Shown: one piece after another, positions 35,379-47,499 of the stretch
How positions within the stretch are numbered: position 1 is the first letter of the stretch
Layout: each line of letters begins with the position of its first letter
Assembly (NCBI GenBank): GCA_002914845.1
Contig: JXTC01000522.1
Location: forward strand, 119,653-183,652
Source: Trema orientale
Lineage: Eukaryota; Streptophyta; Magnoliopsida; Rosales; Cannabaceae
DNA: 64,000 bases
Direction: 5' to 3'
The notes under the pieces: model-generated
Told to the model about the DNA's origin: nothing
The model's input: only the letters and a program-made list of their open reading frames with translations
Database searches by the model: none
Program-made: the position numbers and the translations under genes

Positions 35379-36140
35379 AGAACATAATGTGTTTCAATGT
35401 GAAGTGTGTCAGTTAGCAAAACATCAAGGAACCGTATTTAAATCTAGACCCTATAAAGCAACTGAACCTTTTGCTGTTGTACACAGTGACATTTAGGGGT
35501 CTTCACGGTCCCAAAACCTTTATTCTAAATATTGGTTTATTACTTTAATAGATGACCATACAAGAGTGTGTTGGGTTTACTTACTTAAGGATAAGTCTGA
35601 TGCTCAACAAATTTTTAAGAACTTTCATATAATGGTTAAAACTCAATTCTCTACCAATATTAAAATTCTTCATACTGATAATGGCAAAGAATATTTTAAC
35701 CAAATCTTAGGAAGTTACTTAAATGAAAATGGCATTGTGCATCAAAGTACGTGTCCCAACACCTCTCAACAAAATAGGATTGCTGAAAGAAAAAACTGAC
35801 ATCTTTTAGAAGTTGCTAGGGCTATAATGTATACCACCAATACTCCAAAAATTTTCTGGGGGGACGTTGTTCTAACTGTTTGTTATCTTATAAATAGAAT
35901 ACCACCACAAACTCTTAAATTCCAAACCCCAATTAGTGTTTTTTCCAAAACCTTTCCTAAATCTTGAATGGTCAGTAACTTACCTTTAAAAGTCATTAGT
36001 TGTACTACTTTTGTTCACAACCATGAAATCAACAGAAATAAACTTGATCCTAAGGCTTTTAAATGTATTTTTGTGGGGTATGGAGCCAATAAAAAAGGAT
36101 AAAAATGTTACTTTCTTGAAAAGAAAAAATTATTTGTATC
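35379..36140 (+). pseudogene. copia integrase, broken
   Basis: CEVCQLAKHQGT gives the C-x2-C half of the HHCC finger. The catalytic core shows IDDHTR (Asp), HTDNGKEYF (Asp) and QNRIAERKN (Glu), so the DDE residues remain. Stops follow HSDI (near 35,495), after RKN (35,799) and near 35,968 (SKTFPKS). The usual W in the position after HSDI has become a stop. The enzyme would have joined element DNA to the chromosome. Confidence 0.85.
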
Positions 36141-37582
36141 CATAGATGTCAGCTTTTTCAAAAACACACATTTCTTTTCAAAAGCCTCCCTTCAGGGGGA
36201 GACTGAACACGAAGGGAATTTTTGGAACAACTCTCTTGATCTTCCTTTGCCCTCTATTATTTCTAACCCTGTTAATGGACCGAATGTTTTACAACTTTCC
36301 AACTCTGATAATGAAGAAAATTCTAAAAAAGAAACTCAAGAGGAAATAGTTATTCGTGAAGAAAATAACCTAATAAACCAACAACAATGTCCTCTACTTA
36401 AGTCTCTTGACCTCATTGTTTATTCTCTACGGAAGAATCAACAAAGAATTGGTACTCCTCTTCCTTCCGAACCACGTCAAGAATCCACCTCTAACTCAGG
36501 TATCTCAAAAGTTCTATTTCCTGAAAAGAACACTAACGGCCTACCTATTGCCTTAAGGAAAGGTGTTCGCTCATGTACTCAACATCCTATAGCTCAAGTT
36601 GTCAAATATGATCACCTATCCTCGTCTATGAGAGCTTTTGTGGCTAAGTTAGAAGAAGTTATAATCCCAAAAACAATTGAAGAAGCTCTCCAAAAAAAGG
36701 AATGGTGTGAAGCTGTGAAAGAAGAAATGAAGGCCCTAAAAAAGAGTAAAACCTGGGAAATTGTCACAAAACCTAAGGATGCTACACCAGTGAGTGCAAA
36801 TGGGTATTTACTGTAAAGTGTCAGTCGGATGGATCCATTGAAAGACATAAGGCCAGACTGGTTGCAAAAGGCTTCACTCAAACATATGGGATAGATTATC
36901 AAGAAACTTTTGCCCCTGTAGCCAAACTCAATACTGTCTGAGTTCTTCTTTCTTTGGCAGCAAACCTTGACTGGCCTCTCCAACAACAAACTTTTGTGGT
37001 ACACACCTTTCTTTTACAGAAGAAGTATACATGGATCTTCCACCTGGATTTGGAAATTTAGGAACTTCAGGACAGGTATGCAGATTAAAAAAATCCTTAT
37101 ATGGCCTTAAGCAATCACCAAGGGCTTGGTTTGAAAGGTTTACCAAAACAATTCGTCAACTAAGATATCAACAAGCTCACACAGATCACACTTTCTTCTA
37201 CAGACATGAAAATGGTAAGTCAACTATACTCATTGTATATGTTGATGATATTATTTTGATGGGTAATGATGTTTCCGAGATGAGATCCTTGAAAAAGAAA
37301 CTTACTGATGAATTTGAAGTCAAAGACTTAGGCCCATTAAGGTATCTTTTGGGTATGGAGATTGCTAGAAACAGTTCAGGTATCTCTGTATCTCAAAGAA
37401 AATATGTTCTTGACCTGTAAAAGGAAACAGGACTACTTGGATGTAAGCCAGTCGATACTCCTATTGATGTGAACATGAAACTAAGTGTCCAAGACAAGAG
37501 CACTCCAGTGGACAAAGGAAGATATCAATGGCTAGTGGGGAAATTAATTTACTTGTCCCACACTAGACCTGATATTAATTCA
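36141..37582 (+). pseudogene. copia RT, truncated
   Basis: The start of the domain (EEALQKKEWCEAVKEEMKAL) is followed after a shift by [20 protein letters not shown], then DLPPGFG, LKKSLYGLKQSPRAWF and the catalytic YVDDIIL (YVDD at 37,238-37,249). Stops occur at about 36,940 and 37,420 among others. Homology runs to LIYLSHTRPDI and breaks at about 37,577, where LTR sequence begins. RNase H is absent. Confidence 0.88.
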
Positions 37583-37780
37583 CTTGGGCTCCTAATATTT
37601 AATTCCTTTTTTTTTAGTGGTCTTGTTTAGTGTTGTTTTGTCCCCTTGCTTTATGATTATTGTATCCGTGTCTTATGGTGTTTTTGTTCCTTAGATCATG
37701 GCTGAGATGGTTTTATATACTCAGCTGCTCTATGTAATTTAGGCAAGTAATATACGATCCTTTCTCTTGTAAACTTAACA
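37583..37780 (+). repeat. 3' LTR of the copia element, 5' truncated
   Basis: It matches positions 33,577-33,779 of the 5' LTR and ends CTTAACA. Its first roughly 73 bases are missing, consumed by the deletion that also removed RNase H. Confidence 0.88.
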
Positions 37781-39589
37781 TTTTTGTTGAAGGGTACTAG
37801 GGATCCTCCAGCTAGATATAAGAAAGCAAAAGAGCTATCTATTAATTTATCTCAACAATCATCTTATCAAACTATTAATTTATCTCAAATATCAATCTGT
37901 TAATCTGTCTATCAATTTAATGTTTTACATCCCTTCAAGAAACTAAGTCAATCACATTAGTTTCCTTCTACAAACTCAGCTTCTCTCACTTACTTACTCA
38001 CCTAAGCACTCACTTCAGTCATTCATTGTAATTCATTTTCTCACTCTTTCTTATATACACTAAATCTTTATCCTTACTTCATTACTCTTTTCCCTCTAAC
38101 TTAGACACTCTTAAACTGTCTATAATATGATCTTTATGCACGCATGAATTAAAATAGAATAACAAATACAAGATGATTTTAAAACAGATAAATAAAAAAT
38201 CAACATAGTGTTTCAAATAAAAAAAACCACAAAGAATGAGCTTTAACTATTAGTAATTTAAACGCTTCATATATACATTACTAAATTCAAAATATGTAAC
38301 TAAAGAAATAAATAATAGCACTAGCACATAGTAAGAGTAACAACCTTAATATTGATCACCAACAAGGAGTCTCCACAGGCAGCTCAAACATCGTTAGTAT
38401 AATCAATGCACAAGAGGTCACTAGTCTATCAAGCAAGCAATAATAGGTCAGTAACAAAATCATGCGGACAAATAGTTAAATTAAAATTCAAATGAAAACT
38501 TCGAATAAAACTTCCATAACAAATGATTCATTTCCTATATAAACAATAGAATATCAAAAATTTAAAAAATAATGAAACCTCTCACAAAAAATGAGGACAA
38601 TTGGTATTATAAATACAACATAAAGAATCATATCGTGATGAGTACAATTACTTATCTAATTTTATTTAAACTATCAAGTACATGGTTAAACCGAAGGATA
38701 TAAAAATAATAAATACAAAAATCAATAGTTGATAAGATTGCCCTCAATGTGACTTCTAAATAAAATACGCTCGACTTAAAACAGAAGATAGTATACCAGA
38801 TGATTCTTGAAAAAAGATAAAAAAAATAATAATAACGATAGTAAATAAATAAAATGTCAAGTCAAAATTGACCTCTCACTTATCAATTCACTCACCTTCT
38901 TCCTCCAACTCAAAACTCTTTCCCTCGTCCTCTATCTCCCCTCTTCTAACTCACACTCTGTTACTCTTGTTATCTATTCCTCTATTAAATTTCTTATCAC
39001 ACTCTCTTATCTATTTTTTAATCAGACTATCAAATAGATATTTAAATCAAATAATATAAATATTGATAAATACAAAAACTAATAGTTGATAAAGATTGCT
39101 CTCAATCTGACTTCTAAACAAAACACACCTGACTTAAAACAAAAGAAGGTATACCAACTGACTCTTGAAAAAAGATTTTTTTTTTTAAAAAATAATAACG
39201 ATAGTAAATAAATAAAAGCTTGAATCAAGTCAAGTCAAAATTGATCTCTCACTTATCAACTCACTAACCTTCTTCCTCTAACTCAAATTCTTATCAAACA
39301 CACTTACTCTTCCACTTTTTATCTATCTCCCCTTCCCTCTAACTCACACTCCCTTACTCTTGCTATCTATTCCTCTATAACTTTCTTATCACAGTCACTC
39401 TGATTTTCTCTAACCCTCAGTCATTCTAATTTTCTCTAATCATTCCTCACTCTATTTTTCACTCACTCTCTCACACTTTATCTCCCTGCTTACCTACAAG
39501 TCGGTCATCAACACAATAACATATTCCTCACTCTGATTTTCGCTCACTCTCTCACTCATTTCATCTCCTTGCTCACCTACAAGCCTGGT
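37781..39589. repeat. degenerate repeats flanking the copia element
   Basis: This part carries the same families as 31.2-33.2 kb (for example caacaaggagtctccacagg at 38,351 and a tacaagatgattttaaaaca-like block near 38,162). In addition 38,749-39,014 and 39,106-39,390 are tandem copies, about 360 bases apart, sharing cgacttaaaacagaag / tgacttaaaacaaaag, acgatagtaaataaataaaa and a ctcactcaccttcttcctc-like block. Confidence 0.75.
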
Positions 39590-40790
39590 CATTGACACAC
39601 TAACATACACACACACACACACACACTCTCTTTCTCTCATCCTTCCCTATCTCACCCTTCTCATTCCTTCCCTCCCTCTCCACTCTCTCATTTTTACTCC
39701 CCTTTAACCCCCAGCTCTCTCTCTCTCCTCATCTCACCCTTCTCATTTCTTCCCTCCCTCTCCATCCTCTAACTTTTACTCCCCTTTAACCCCCAGCTCT
39801 CTCTCTCTCCTCATCTCACCCTTCTCATTTCTTCCCTCCCTCTCCATCCTCTAACTTTTACTCCCCTTTAACCTCCCCCATCTTTCTTTCTATCTCGCAT
39901 ACACGTCCCTTCCTTCCCCATTTCGCCCTTCTCATTCCTTCCTCTCATCTTCACTTTCTATTTACTCTCTTTATCTCTCTCTTCCACTCTCATTTCATCT
40001 CACTTCTTCAGTATAATACCTTTTCTCTTTCCTTTTTTTCTCTCAGTTTTGCTTGGCGTTTCTCTCACTTCTCATTTTCTCATCTTACTCATTCTATCTC
40101 CCTCTATTATATACGTCTCTCTCCTCAATTTCTCATTCTTTCTCCTCTTCCATCCTTTTATCTTTTTCTCCTCCTTTCTCCTTTCCTTACTCCTTTTAAT
40201 ATTCTTTATCCATCCATCAATGTCTCACTTTCTTCTTTTCACCTCTTTCTTCTTTCCTGATATGTTTGTATTAATCTCCTATATTTTCATCTGTCTTTTT
40301 CTTCTTACTCTCTCTCCTACCTCCATCTACGTCAAATCTCCCATACTTCTCCCTTTTTACTTTCATCCTTCTTACTTCCTGCCTATTCCCCCTCCATAAC
40401 AAACTCCACCCTGGGCTTTAGTCTATCTTGCACTCTCCCTACACTTACAAGGAATCAACAATTTTACCTATTGCACTCTCACTCTTTGGCCACTCCCTTC
40501 TTCCCCCTCCTTTTCTTTATTCTCTCTCTCTAATGCTATGTCTCCCTCCATTCAATCTTCTTCCCCTACCCTTTTCCTATTTGCTTTTTGTCTACTCTTT
40601 TTCCATATCTCAAGAGTTGTCTCTCTAATTTTTTTCATTTCTATCTTTCTTTTCTTCCTTCTTTTTCTTCTTTTTTTTTTCCCTTGATGGGAGGGGATTC
40701 TTTCTTTTTTTATAATAAATTTCCTTTTTTTTCCTTGCCCTTTTCCCCCTTTTTTTCATTCTTTTTCTCTCCCCACTTTCTAGCACGTTA
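39590..40790 (+). repeat. 1.2-kb polypyrimidine tract
   Basis: It is nearly all C/T on the plus strand, opening with a CA microsatellite (39,606-39,625). The serine/leucine/phenylalanine-rich open frames inside come from composition. Confidence 0.8.
39711..39875 (+). repeat. 82-bp tandem duplication
   Basis: The block ccagctctctctctctcctc...ccctttaaccc starts at 39,711 and again at 39,793, with the two copies identical for almost their whole length. A weaker version precedes them. It is a recent duplication inside the tract. Confidence 0.88.
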
Positions 40791-42577
40791 ATTTATTTGC
40801 AAATTTGTTTCCATAGATTGGTCATTCCTGCAAGAATTTCGATATTATTACGAAAGATAGCAAATATTTTTCATAAATTGCAAAAAAAAAATTTATACAA
40901 TGAGATACACTATGATTAGAACATGGTCCATAGAGCATAAAAATATTTACAATATTATTATTTACTGATAATATCAAATTCTAAGAATATAAATACTCAA
41001 AAAGTGAGCTAGTAGCATACACTTATTAATTGATAACATATAAAAGACAAAATCTTCAGAATATTTAACATAAATACCTTATGCTTTTGTAGCTCTAATT
41101 GGGAATTTGAACTCCCTAGTTGGAAATCTAGCATTTAACCTTTTCCCTTCTGAGAGCATCCTAAATAAGCATGGAAAAGAGGATATAATCACATTCAACA
41201 AACAAAAAACAATCAATTTCCTAAATAAAAGTAGAAGTTAATGGAGGAATTGTTGTATAATTCATTTCATTTTATATTTACTCTTCAAACCAGGAAATAG
41301 TTCTATTATGATTAATCTTCTGACCTCTGATTATGTAAGACGTTTAATATAAAAGAAAGACCAAAAGGAACTTAAACAACTCAAAAGCTTGGTCTTAAGT
41401 CCATGTTTTATTTCTCACTTCATTTAAAGCAAAATAAAAAGAGGAAAAAAGAGATCGCTTTATAAATATTCCACAATACATGTCAAGAAGAAATAGTTTT
41501 TAGAGTAAGAATTTCTTCCATCTAAAAGAAAATGAAACATGAAAGACAGTTAGTGTATTAAGAATTCGATTTTCTAAATGCAATTATTCAAAAAGTATAC
41601 AAATAAACAATCTTCAACCTTGAAAAATATCAAAACAAAATTAAAATTTAAAAAAATGATCAAATTCCCAATAGCACGAGGGGTGACATTTATATGAATA
41701 GATATATTTATCATAGAAAAAAGAGGTCACCTTGACAAACACATGAATATAGTTATACTTTTTAATCTATTATTAATCTATAAGATATTCATAATTTGAT
41801 ATTTAGCCTGCTTAAAGGCTTCTGAGCTAAAGCATTTCTCCTGCATTTCATCTAAAACTGATAGCTTCTTCAATCATATATCTTATTCCTCCTTTTCGCT
41901 ATATCTTCATTCTTCTTCTTGCTTATATATCACTTATTTACAGACACATGCACTTTAATTACATTTCAAAAGTTAGTTCAACTAAGACATTGATTATCTT
42001 CATTCATAGTTTTAACTTTCCTTTTAGTCATCTCCAGAGAGAAAAACAAAGTAAAAGAGTAGCAAATCAGATTTAATTAATAGGAAGGGATAAGAGCATA
42101 CCTCATCTAGTTGACCTTTACTGTGCATGTCCACCATATTTCGGTAAGCAAGCATATACAACTTCTCCGTACAGAATTATATCCTATACGTGTATATATA
42201 TATATAAAGGTAGTACAATCAGGACTAATTGCTTATTCATCCATTTTCTTTGACACTCCCATTATACTCTCCATTTTACTTGCTGTGCAGTAAGCATAGA
42301 GGATTTTATTCAACATTACTAAATCTCATGTATCATGTCTTGCTTCAAATGAAAATTGTTTTGCCTCTTACAAAAGCCCACCTATGCAGAACACCGAAAT
42401 CATGATACTATAGGAATACCATCTGCCAGTGAATACAACTAATTATTTCAGCACTCTTAGACTTCTACTGAATATGCTCCGGAAATGCATGCAAAATTAT
42501 ATAATTTGTTTCTTAGAGTTCATGTTGAACAAAATGATTGTATGCCTCAAAAATATTGATAGTAAAGTCATACAACG
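40791..42577. other. AT-rich DNA with one exon-like segment
   Basis: Nothing is seen apart from a minus-strand segment at 42,161-42,102. It lies between AG and a good donor (GAG|GTATGC) and is exactly 20 codons, containing MLAYRNMVDMHSKGQLDE. Further down, at about 41,870-41,800, a minus-strand frame reads LSVLDEMQEKCFSSEAFKQA; a diverged non-open relative lies in each copy of the 1.6-kb duplication. These may be exons of the same unrecognised gene as at 43.9-46.5 kb. Confidence 0.3.
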
Positions 42578-44156
42578 ATTCTAGAATTTTGCTAACATAT
42601 TGTCGAAGGTCCAGCATCACAAAACTTAAAACAATTCTATTACATGGTAAAACTTGAAAGCTATGGGATGCTTCCTTATATGTAGGTCATGGAGTCCTAT
42701 GCATCCAACTGCAGAAGAATTTATTGTGTAGCAAGTATTAAATTATAACATTCTTACCTAACAGTTTCTTTCCAAATCCTCACACTATATTTAGAATTCC
42801 AGATAAAGTTCCAAGTCATTAATAGGGGTATTGGGGCATGACATGTTATCTTTAGTTTGATAAACTAAAGCACTAAGTGTTTATGCTTTTGGTCCTCTTG
42901 AGAATAAGAAGATAATACACAATTTGATGTCTAAAAGAAGCTTGATTTAAGGCTTTATTCCCTGTCTACCTAAGCCAATGCATTTCTCATGCATCTCACT
43001 GAAAAATGGATTAAGCTTCAATGATTTGCACAGTCCTAGCAAGTGCATTCAGCAATGAACAGTATGGCATCAAAAAGCAGATTTACACTAGCTAAAAAAA
43101 TGTGTAGGTAGCTACAGTCCCATCAAGCTACACTAGTGAAAAAAAAATTAAATGAGAAAAGATGGCATTATATTAATTGCCATATCTTTGTAACCAAAGA
43201 TTTGAAAAAAAAAAGGTTATATTCTCTTGAAGTTGACAAACTAGTAAAAGATTTAAGCATAAAATCTTATTGAAAAGTAAATTGATCTGCAACGAAAATT
43301 TTTATTTTATCTATTCTATAATTGAATTGAGTGAAAAAACGTATATATATACACACACACATATAGTACCTAGCCAGCAAGATTGAGCCATCTCTTTTGC
43401 CTAAGTAATTTGATGTACAATGATTCCATTTGATATTCCATCTAAAACTACATATTCTGCCACTTTCTTCTTCTTCTTCAATATGGAATAAATAAAGTTC
43501 ACCATATCATCTAATATAAATACATGATCCACACCACAGAACAAGGAAAAAAGGAAAAAATTTATGGTCAATTACAAAACTGTCACTGAAGTTCAAAGGT
43601 TAAAAAAGACTTTTTACCTAGCCAAATTGATTGATAATGAATAACAAATCATTTTAGAACATTTTGATACAACCCCTAGTTGTGGTTTCATTTCAAATAT
43701 ATCAAGGACTAATTCAAAACCCAACATGACAATCGAATCTATATTCATTAGTTACTAACATAATTCAATGAAATAAACAGAGTGTTAAAACCAATAATAA
43801 AGAGAGAATTTCACATACATAAATTAATAGACAGATAAAACCAAAAGCAAAAATGAAGGAAGAGGACCTTAAAAGAGCTGAGACCAAATTAGGGTAGAGC
43901 TGAACTCCAAGAATTGCAACTTTATGGCCAAGTAGGATTTGGAATGATGCCTCCAAACTTTAGCTTCGCTATTGTTGAGTTGTTTTGTGCTTGTTTATCT
44001 GAAAAAAGTTTAAGTTATTGTATAAATGTGGCAACAATACTTTGGTCTTCTGGAGACTTTGGAGATTCCTATCCATTTTGAGGACTAATCAATCGACATA
44101 AATGTTTGTTAGACAAAATAATAATAATTCAACAATAATCGTTAAGTGAACAAATA
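42578..44156. repeat. 1.6-kb tandem segmental duplication, copy 1
   Basis: It aligns along its length with 44,177-45,786; offset grows from about 1,600 to 1,635 bases through indels. It carries a minus-strand exon-like segment (43,868-43,968) with a stop. A second (start 43,510) follows in matching phase: DDMVNFIYSILKKKKKVAEY and then VVLDGISNGI. Confidence 0.88.
43868..43968 (-). pseudogene. exon-like segment, copy 1, ends in a stop
   Basis: On the minus strand ACAATAG is followed by 101 bases and then AG|GTCCTC. The frame reads EAKVWRHHSKSYLAIKLQFL, then EFSSTLIWSQLF, then TAA, one codon before the donor. In copy 2 the same codon is CAA. The family is not recognised. Confidence 0.35.
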
Positions 44157-44176
44157 ATTCAACAATAATCATTAAC

Positions 44177-45786
44177 AATTCTATAATTTTTCTAACATAT
44201 TGTAGAAGGTGTAGCATCACAAAACCTAAAACAATTCTATTACAGGGTAAAACTTACTTGAAAGGCGTGGGAGGCCTCCTTATACATAGGTCATGGAGTC
44301 CCAAGCATCCATCCAACTGTAGAAGAATTTATTGTGTAGCAACCATTAAATTTTAACATTCTTACCTAACAGTTTCTTTCTAAATCCTAACCATATTTAG
44401 AAATCCAAATAAAGATCCAAGTCATTAATAGGGCTATTGGGGCATGACATGTTATCTTTAGTTTGATAACCTAAAGTACTAGGTGCTTATGCTTTTAGTC
44501 CTCTTTAGAATAAGAAGATAATACGCAATTTGATGACTAAAAGAAGCTTGATTTAAGGCTTTATTCTCTGACTACCTAAGCCAATGCATTTCTCATGCAT
44601 CTCACTAAAAAACGGATTAAGCTTCAATGATTTGCGCAGCCCTAGCAAGTGCATTCAACAACAAACAGTACGGCATCAAAAAACAGATTTACACTATAAG
44701 TTACATTCCCATCAAGCTATACTGAATTGTAGCTACATTCCCATCAAGTTATACTAGTGAAAAAAAATTAAATGAGAAAAGATTGCATTATATTTATATA
44801 GGGAAAATACTGAATTACCATATCTTTATAACTAAATATTTGAACAAAGAAGGTTATATTTTCTTAAAGTTGACAAAACTAGTAAAAGATTTTAAGTATA
44901 AAATCTTATTGAAAAATAAATTAATCTGCAACGAAAATTTTTATTTTATCCATTCTATAATTGAATTGAGTAAAAAAAACGTATATATATACACACACAT
45001 ATAGTACCTAGCCAGCAAGGTTGAGCCATCTCTTTTGCTTAAGTAATTCGATTTACCACGACTCCATTTGATGTTCCATCTCAAACTACATATTCTGCTA
45101 CTTTCTTCTTCTTCTTCAGTATGGAATAAATAAAGTTCACCATCTCATCTAATATAAATACATGATCCACACCATAAAACAAGGAAAAAAAGAAAAAAAT
45201 TATAGTCAATTACAAGACTGTCACTGAAGTTCAAAGGTTAAAAAATACTTTTTATCCAGCAAAATTGATTGATAATGAACAACAAATCATTTCAGAACAT
45301 TTTGATACAACCCCTAGTTGTGGTTTCATTTCAAATATATCAGGGACAAATTCAAAACCCAATATGACAATCGAATCTATATTCATTAGTCACTAACAGA
45401 ATTCAATAAAATAAATGGAGTGTTAAAACCAATAATAAAGACAGAATTTCACATACACAAATTGATAGATAAAACCCAAAAACAAAAATGAAGGAAGAGG
45501 ACCTTGAAAGAGTTGAGGCCAAATCAGGGTAGAGTTGAACTCCAAGAATTGCAACTTTATGGCCAAGTAGGATTTGGAATGATGCCTCCAAACTCTAGCT
45601 TCACTATTGTTGAGGTGTTCTGTGCTTGTTTATTTGACAAAAGTTTAAGTTATTGCATAAATGCGGCATGAATTCTTTGGTCTTCTGGAGACTTTAGAGA
45701 TTCCTATCTATTTTGAGGACTAATCAATCACCATAAACATTTATCAGACAAAATAATAATAATTCAACAATAATCGTTAAGTGAAC
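44177..45786. repeat. 1.6-kb tandem segmental duplication, copy 2
   Basis: This is the partner of 42,578-44,156. A further small duplication (acattcccatcaagctatac) lies at 44,704-44,758. On the minus strand near 44,330-44,265 an AG-bounded frame LDGCLGLHDLCIRRPPTPF ends at a consensus donor GTAAGT; in copy 1 a 4-base loss destroys that donor. Confidence 0.88.
45503..45603 (-). CDS. candidate exon, copy 2, open
   Basis: On the minus strand ACAATAG precedes 101 bases ending AG|GTCCTC. One base plus 33 open codons plus one base: EARVWRHHSKSYLAIKLQFL then EFNSTLIWPQLFQ. The next exon-like segment downstream on the same strand (start 45,148) begins with two bases that complete the split codon and reads DEMVNFIYSILKKKKKVAEY and VV before TGA. 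The matching phases support a real gene structure. Copy 1 has a stop in the first segment and copy 2 has a stop in the second, so neither copy is fully intact. I do not recognise the family. Confidence 0.4.
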
Positions 45787-45887
45787 CCATTCAACTTATA
45801 TAAATTGCTTTAAAAAATAAACCTACTTAAATAATAACTAATAATAAATTGATACAACCAAACCATCATCACTTTTGTCTTATGAAT

Positions 45888-45890
45888 TGC

Positions 45891-45925
<35 letters not shown>

Positions 45926-46098
45926 ATTTCTGTTTCTCTCTTCTTTTCATTTCTTTTTTTCTCTCTTGTTTTCTTTTCTACACTTTTTTTCATTCACTCT
46001 CTCCTTTTTTCCATTTCTATTTTTCTTTCTTATTTTCTCTTCCTTACCTTTTCTCATTCTTTTTATTTGTCTTTTTCTTCTTGTTCATTTTTTCTCTA
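45888..46098 (+). repeat. (CT)n and polypyrimidine tract
   Basis: A run of about 14 CT units (45,893-45,920) leads into a C/T-only stretch. The leucine/serine/phenylalanine open frames here are compositional. Confidence 0.85.
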
Positions 46099-46383
46099 TA
46101 TAGCTGCACATGAAGATAAATCGAGTGCTTTCATATAATAAAACAAGATAAAGGTTGCACATGAAGCTATGGGACTTGAGCTAGTGGCATGATATGGTAC
46201 TATAGAAGGGGCTTTCTTTGAGAACCTCTAGCCCCCTATGCAACACCTGCATTTACCTTCTAGCCTGGATGAACACCTCTTCTTGCATATAAGCAACAAA
46301 ATTTGATTAGGAATTAGAGCTTCAAACTACCAGATAAATTAGAAAAAAAAGAACACATACAACTGATAAATAATAAATCCAAC

Positions 46384-46490
46384 CTGATCAAAAGGAGCAA
46401 ATGAGAGCTCGATGTGCTCATTTAACAGCGTCAGCAAAGGAAGCAAGGCAATATCGTTACTAGTACAAGAACATAATATCTCACAAATCA
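46384..46490 (-). CDS. candidate exon of an unrecognised minus-strand gene
   Basis: On the minus strand TTTCTAG is followed by 107 bases and then CAG|GTTGGA. After two bases that complete a split codon, 35 open codons read ICEILCSCTSNDIALLPLLT, then LLNEHIELSFAPFDQ. The composition is that of a helical repeat protein. A further short AG/GT-bounded segment lies near 46,270 (AAGAGGTGTTCATCCAGG...). It is upstream, on the same strand, of the candidate exon at 45.6 kb. Between them the phase does not join directly, so an exon is missing or undetected. Confidence 0.4.
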
Positions 46491-46789
46491 CTAGAAATAC
46501 TTCCCAAGGCCAAAACAGCTTGAAAATTCAGAAGTGGGAAATAAATCAATCCACAATACAGTTAATATAATTTGTAAGAGGCCAAGCAGCCTCAAATTGT
46601 AGGTAACTATAATCGATCAAAAATTGAATCCATTACCACATGAAGTAAAAAGAAATCACATCAGAAACTTAATAAATGAAAAATGACTCTAGTCTTCAGA
46701 ATATATGACTCCAATATTTGAGGACTTGGCTCTATACTAAAACTATATGTACATATATATACACAACTAAATAAAATAATTAGATAAAA
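46491..46789. other. AT-rich DNA, no feature seen
   Basis: It separates the last exon-like segment from the LINE nest. No coding signal. Confidence 0.4.
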
Positions 46790-47402
46790 TAAACCATGAA
46801 TGAACAGCAAGAAAAAAATTCTTTATCAGTTGAAAGCAACTTCCTACTTCCTAAAATAAGTATTACCATCATCAGTCCAAAAGACATTCTTCTTTCTCTA
46901 AAGGGGTCATCCAATGACCCGAGTTTGAAGAGGGGGAGAATAGGGCAGCGGGCAAGAAACAGCAGCTCTGTTCTATGAATTATGGGAGTGAGGAGACTGA
47001 GTATAGCAATCACGCTCTTGTATCTCTTCAAAAGACGGATTTGTTTTTTAGACAAGTGTACTTCAGAAAACGGAACAAGACTTTTAGTATCAGGGAGAGA
47101 AGTTACCAAGGATGAAATGTGACTGGTTGGAGCAATCACAGACCATGAGCGGAGGAGAATCGGATAGTGTAGGTGGCGATGGAGGATAAATCGAAGACTC
47201 TTCAAGTGAGGGCTCCGAATATGGAGATGAGGATGAAAACAAAGAACCACATGACGGCCCACTGAATGAAGAAACTTTTGAAGGCATGCAACGAGTATTT
47301 GAGGAAGATTTGAACAAACTTGAGCCATAACCAAGCAGAGTCAACAAGGAGGTGCTTGATCAAATTGGCAACAATAGTCTCAATAATAACACAGGCCATG
47401 GA
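46790..47402 (+). pseudogene. LINE-C, ORF1 fragment (left of the nested insertion)
   Basis: The frame KKQQLCSMNYGSEETEYSNH and SLQKTDLFFRQVYFRKRNKT aligns with ORF1 of LINE-B (CSLNYNSDGAGYYSTIRDSL, then a FFPKVYYRSKNRNT stretch). Then come an acidic stretch (SSSEGSEYGDEDENKEPHDG) and NKEVLDQIGNNSLNNNTGHG. Shifts and stops break it. It ends at the 18-bp duplication of LINE-A and resumes beyond 57,244. A 184-codon antisense frame overlaps and is a shadow. Confidence 0.65.
47385..47402 (+). repeat. 18-bp target duplication of LINE-A, left copy
   Basis: aataacacaggccatgga is repeated exactly at 57,244-57,261, right after an A-rich tail. This is the target-primed insertion signature of a LINE and fixes both ends of LINE-A. 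Confidence 0.9.
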
Positions 47403-47499
47403 ATTGCATGCAGGATCAACTTTGTTTCTATATCATAGAACCTTTAGGTCTATGTTTGTAGCCTAAGATCATGTATCTAAAATGTCTTTTTATGGCGAG

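Larger units (their letters stand above)
33504..37780 (+). mobile_element. decayed Ty1-copia retrotransposon
   Basis: Layout is 5' LTR, primer binding site, gag, protease, integrase, RT, truncated 3' LTR, all on the plus strand in the order PR-IN-RT that defines Ty1-copia. Flanking bases (tgttt left, ttttt right) could be a mutated 5-bp TSD. Every domain has stops or shifts. A deletion joins the RT segment directly to the middle of the 3' LTR, removing the end of RT, RNase H, the polypurine tract and about 73 bases of the LTR. Length is 4.28 kb, shorter than the usual 5 kb for that reason. Confidence 0.9.

Noticed and set aside
43765-45591. Paired minus-strand frames starting MEASFQILLGHKVAIL in both copies of the 1.6-kb duplication
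   Set aside because: They overlap the splice-bounded frame EAKVWRHH/EARVWRHH, which joins in phase with the next segment, while this frame runs into AT-rich, intron-like sequence.
46780-47334. 184-codon minus-strand open frame
   Set aside because: It is antisense to LINE-C ORF1, which has homology to LINE-B ORF1 on the plus strand. The antisense product shows no family pattern.
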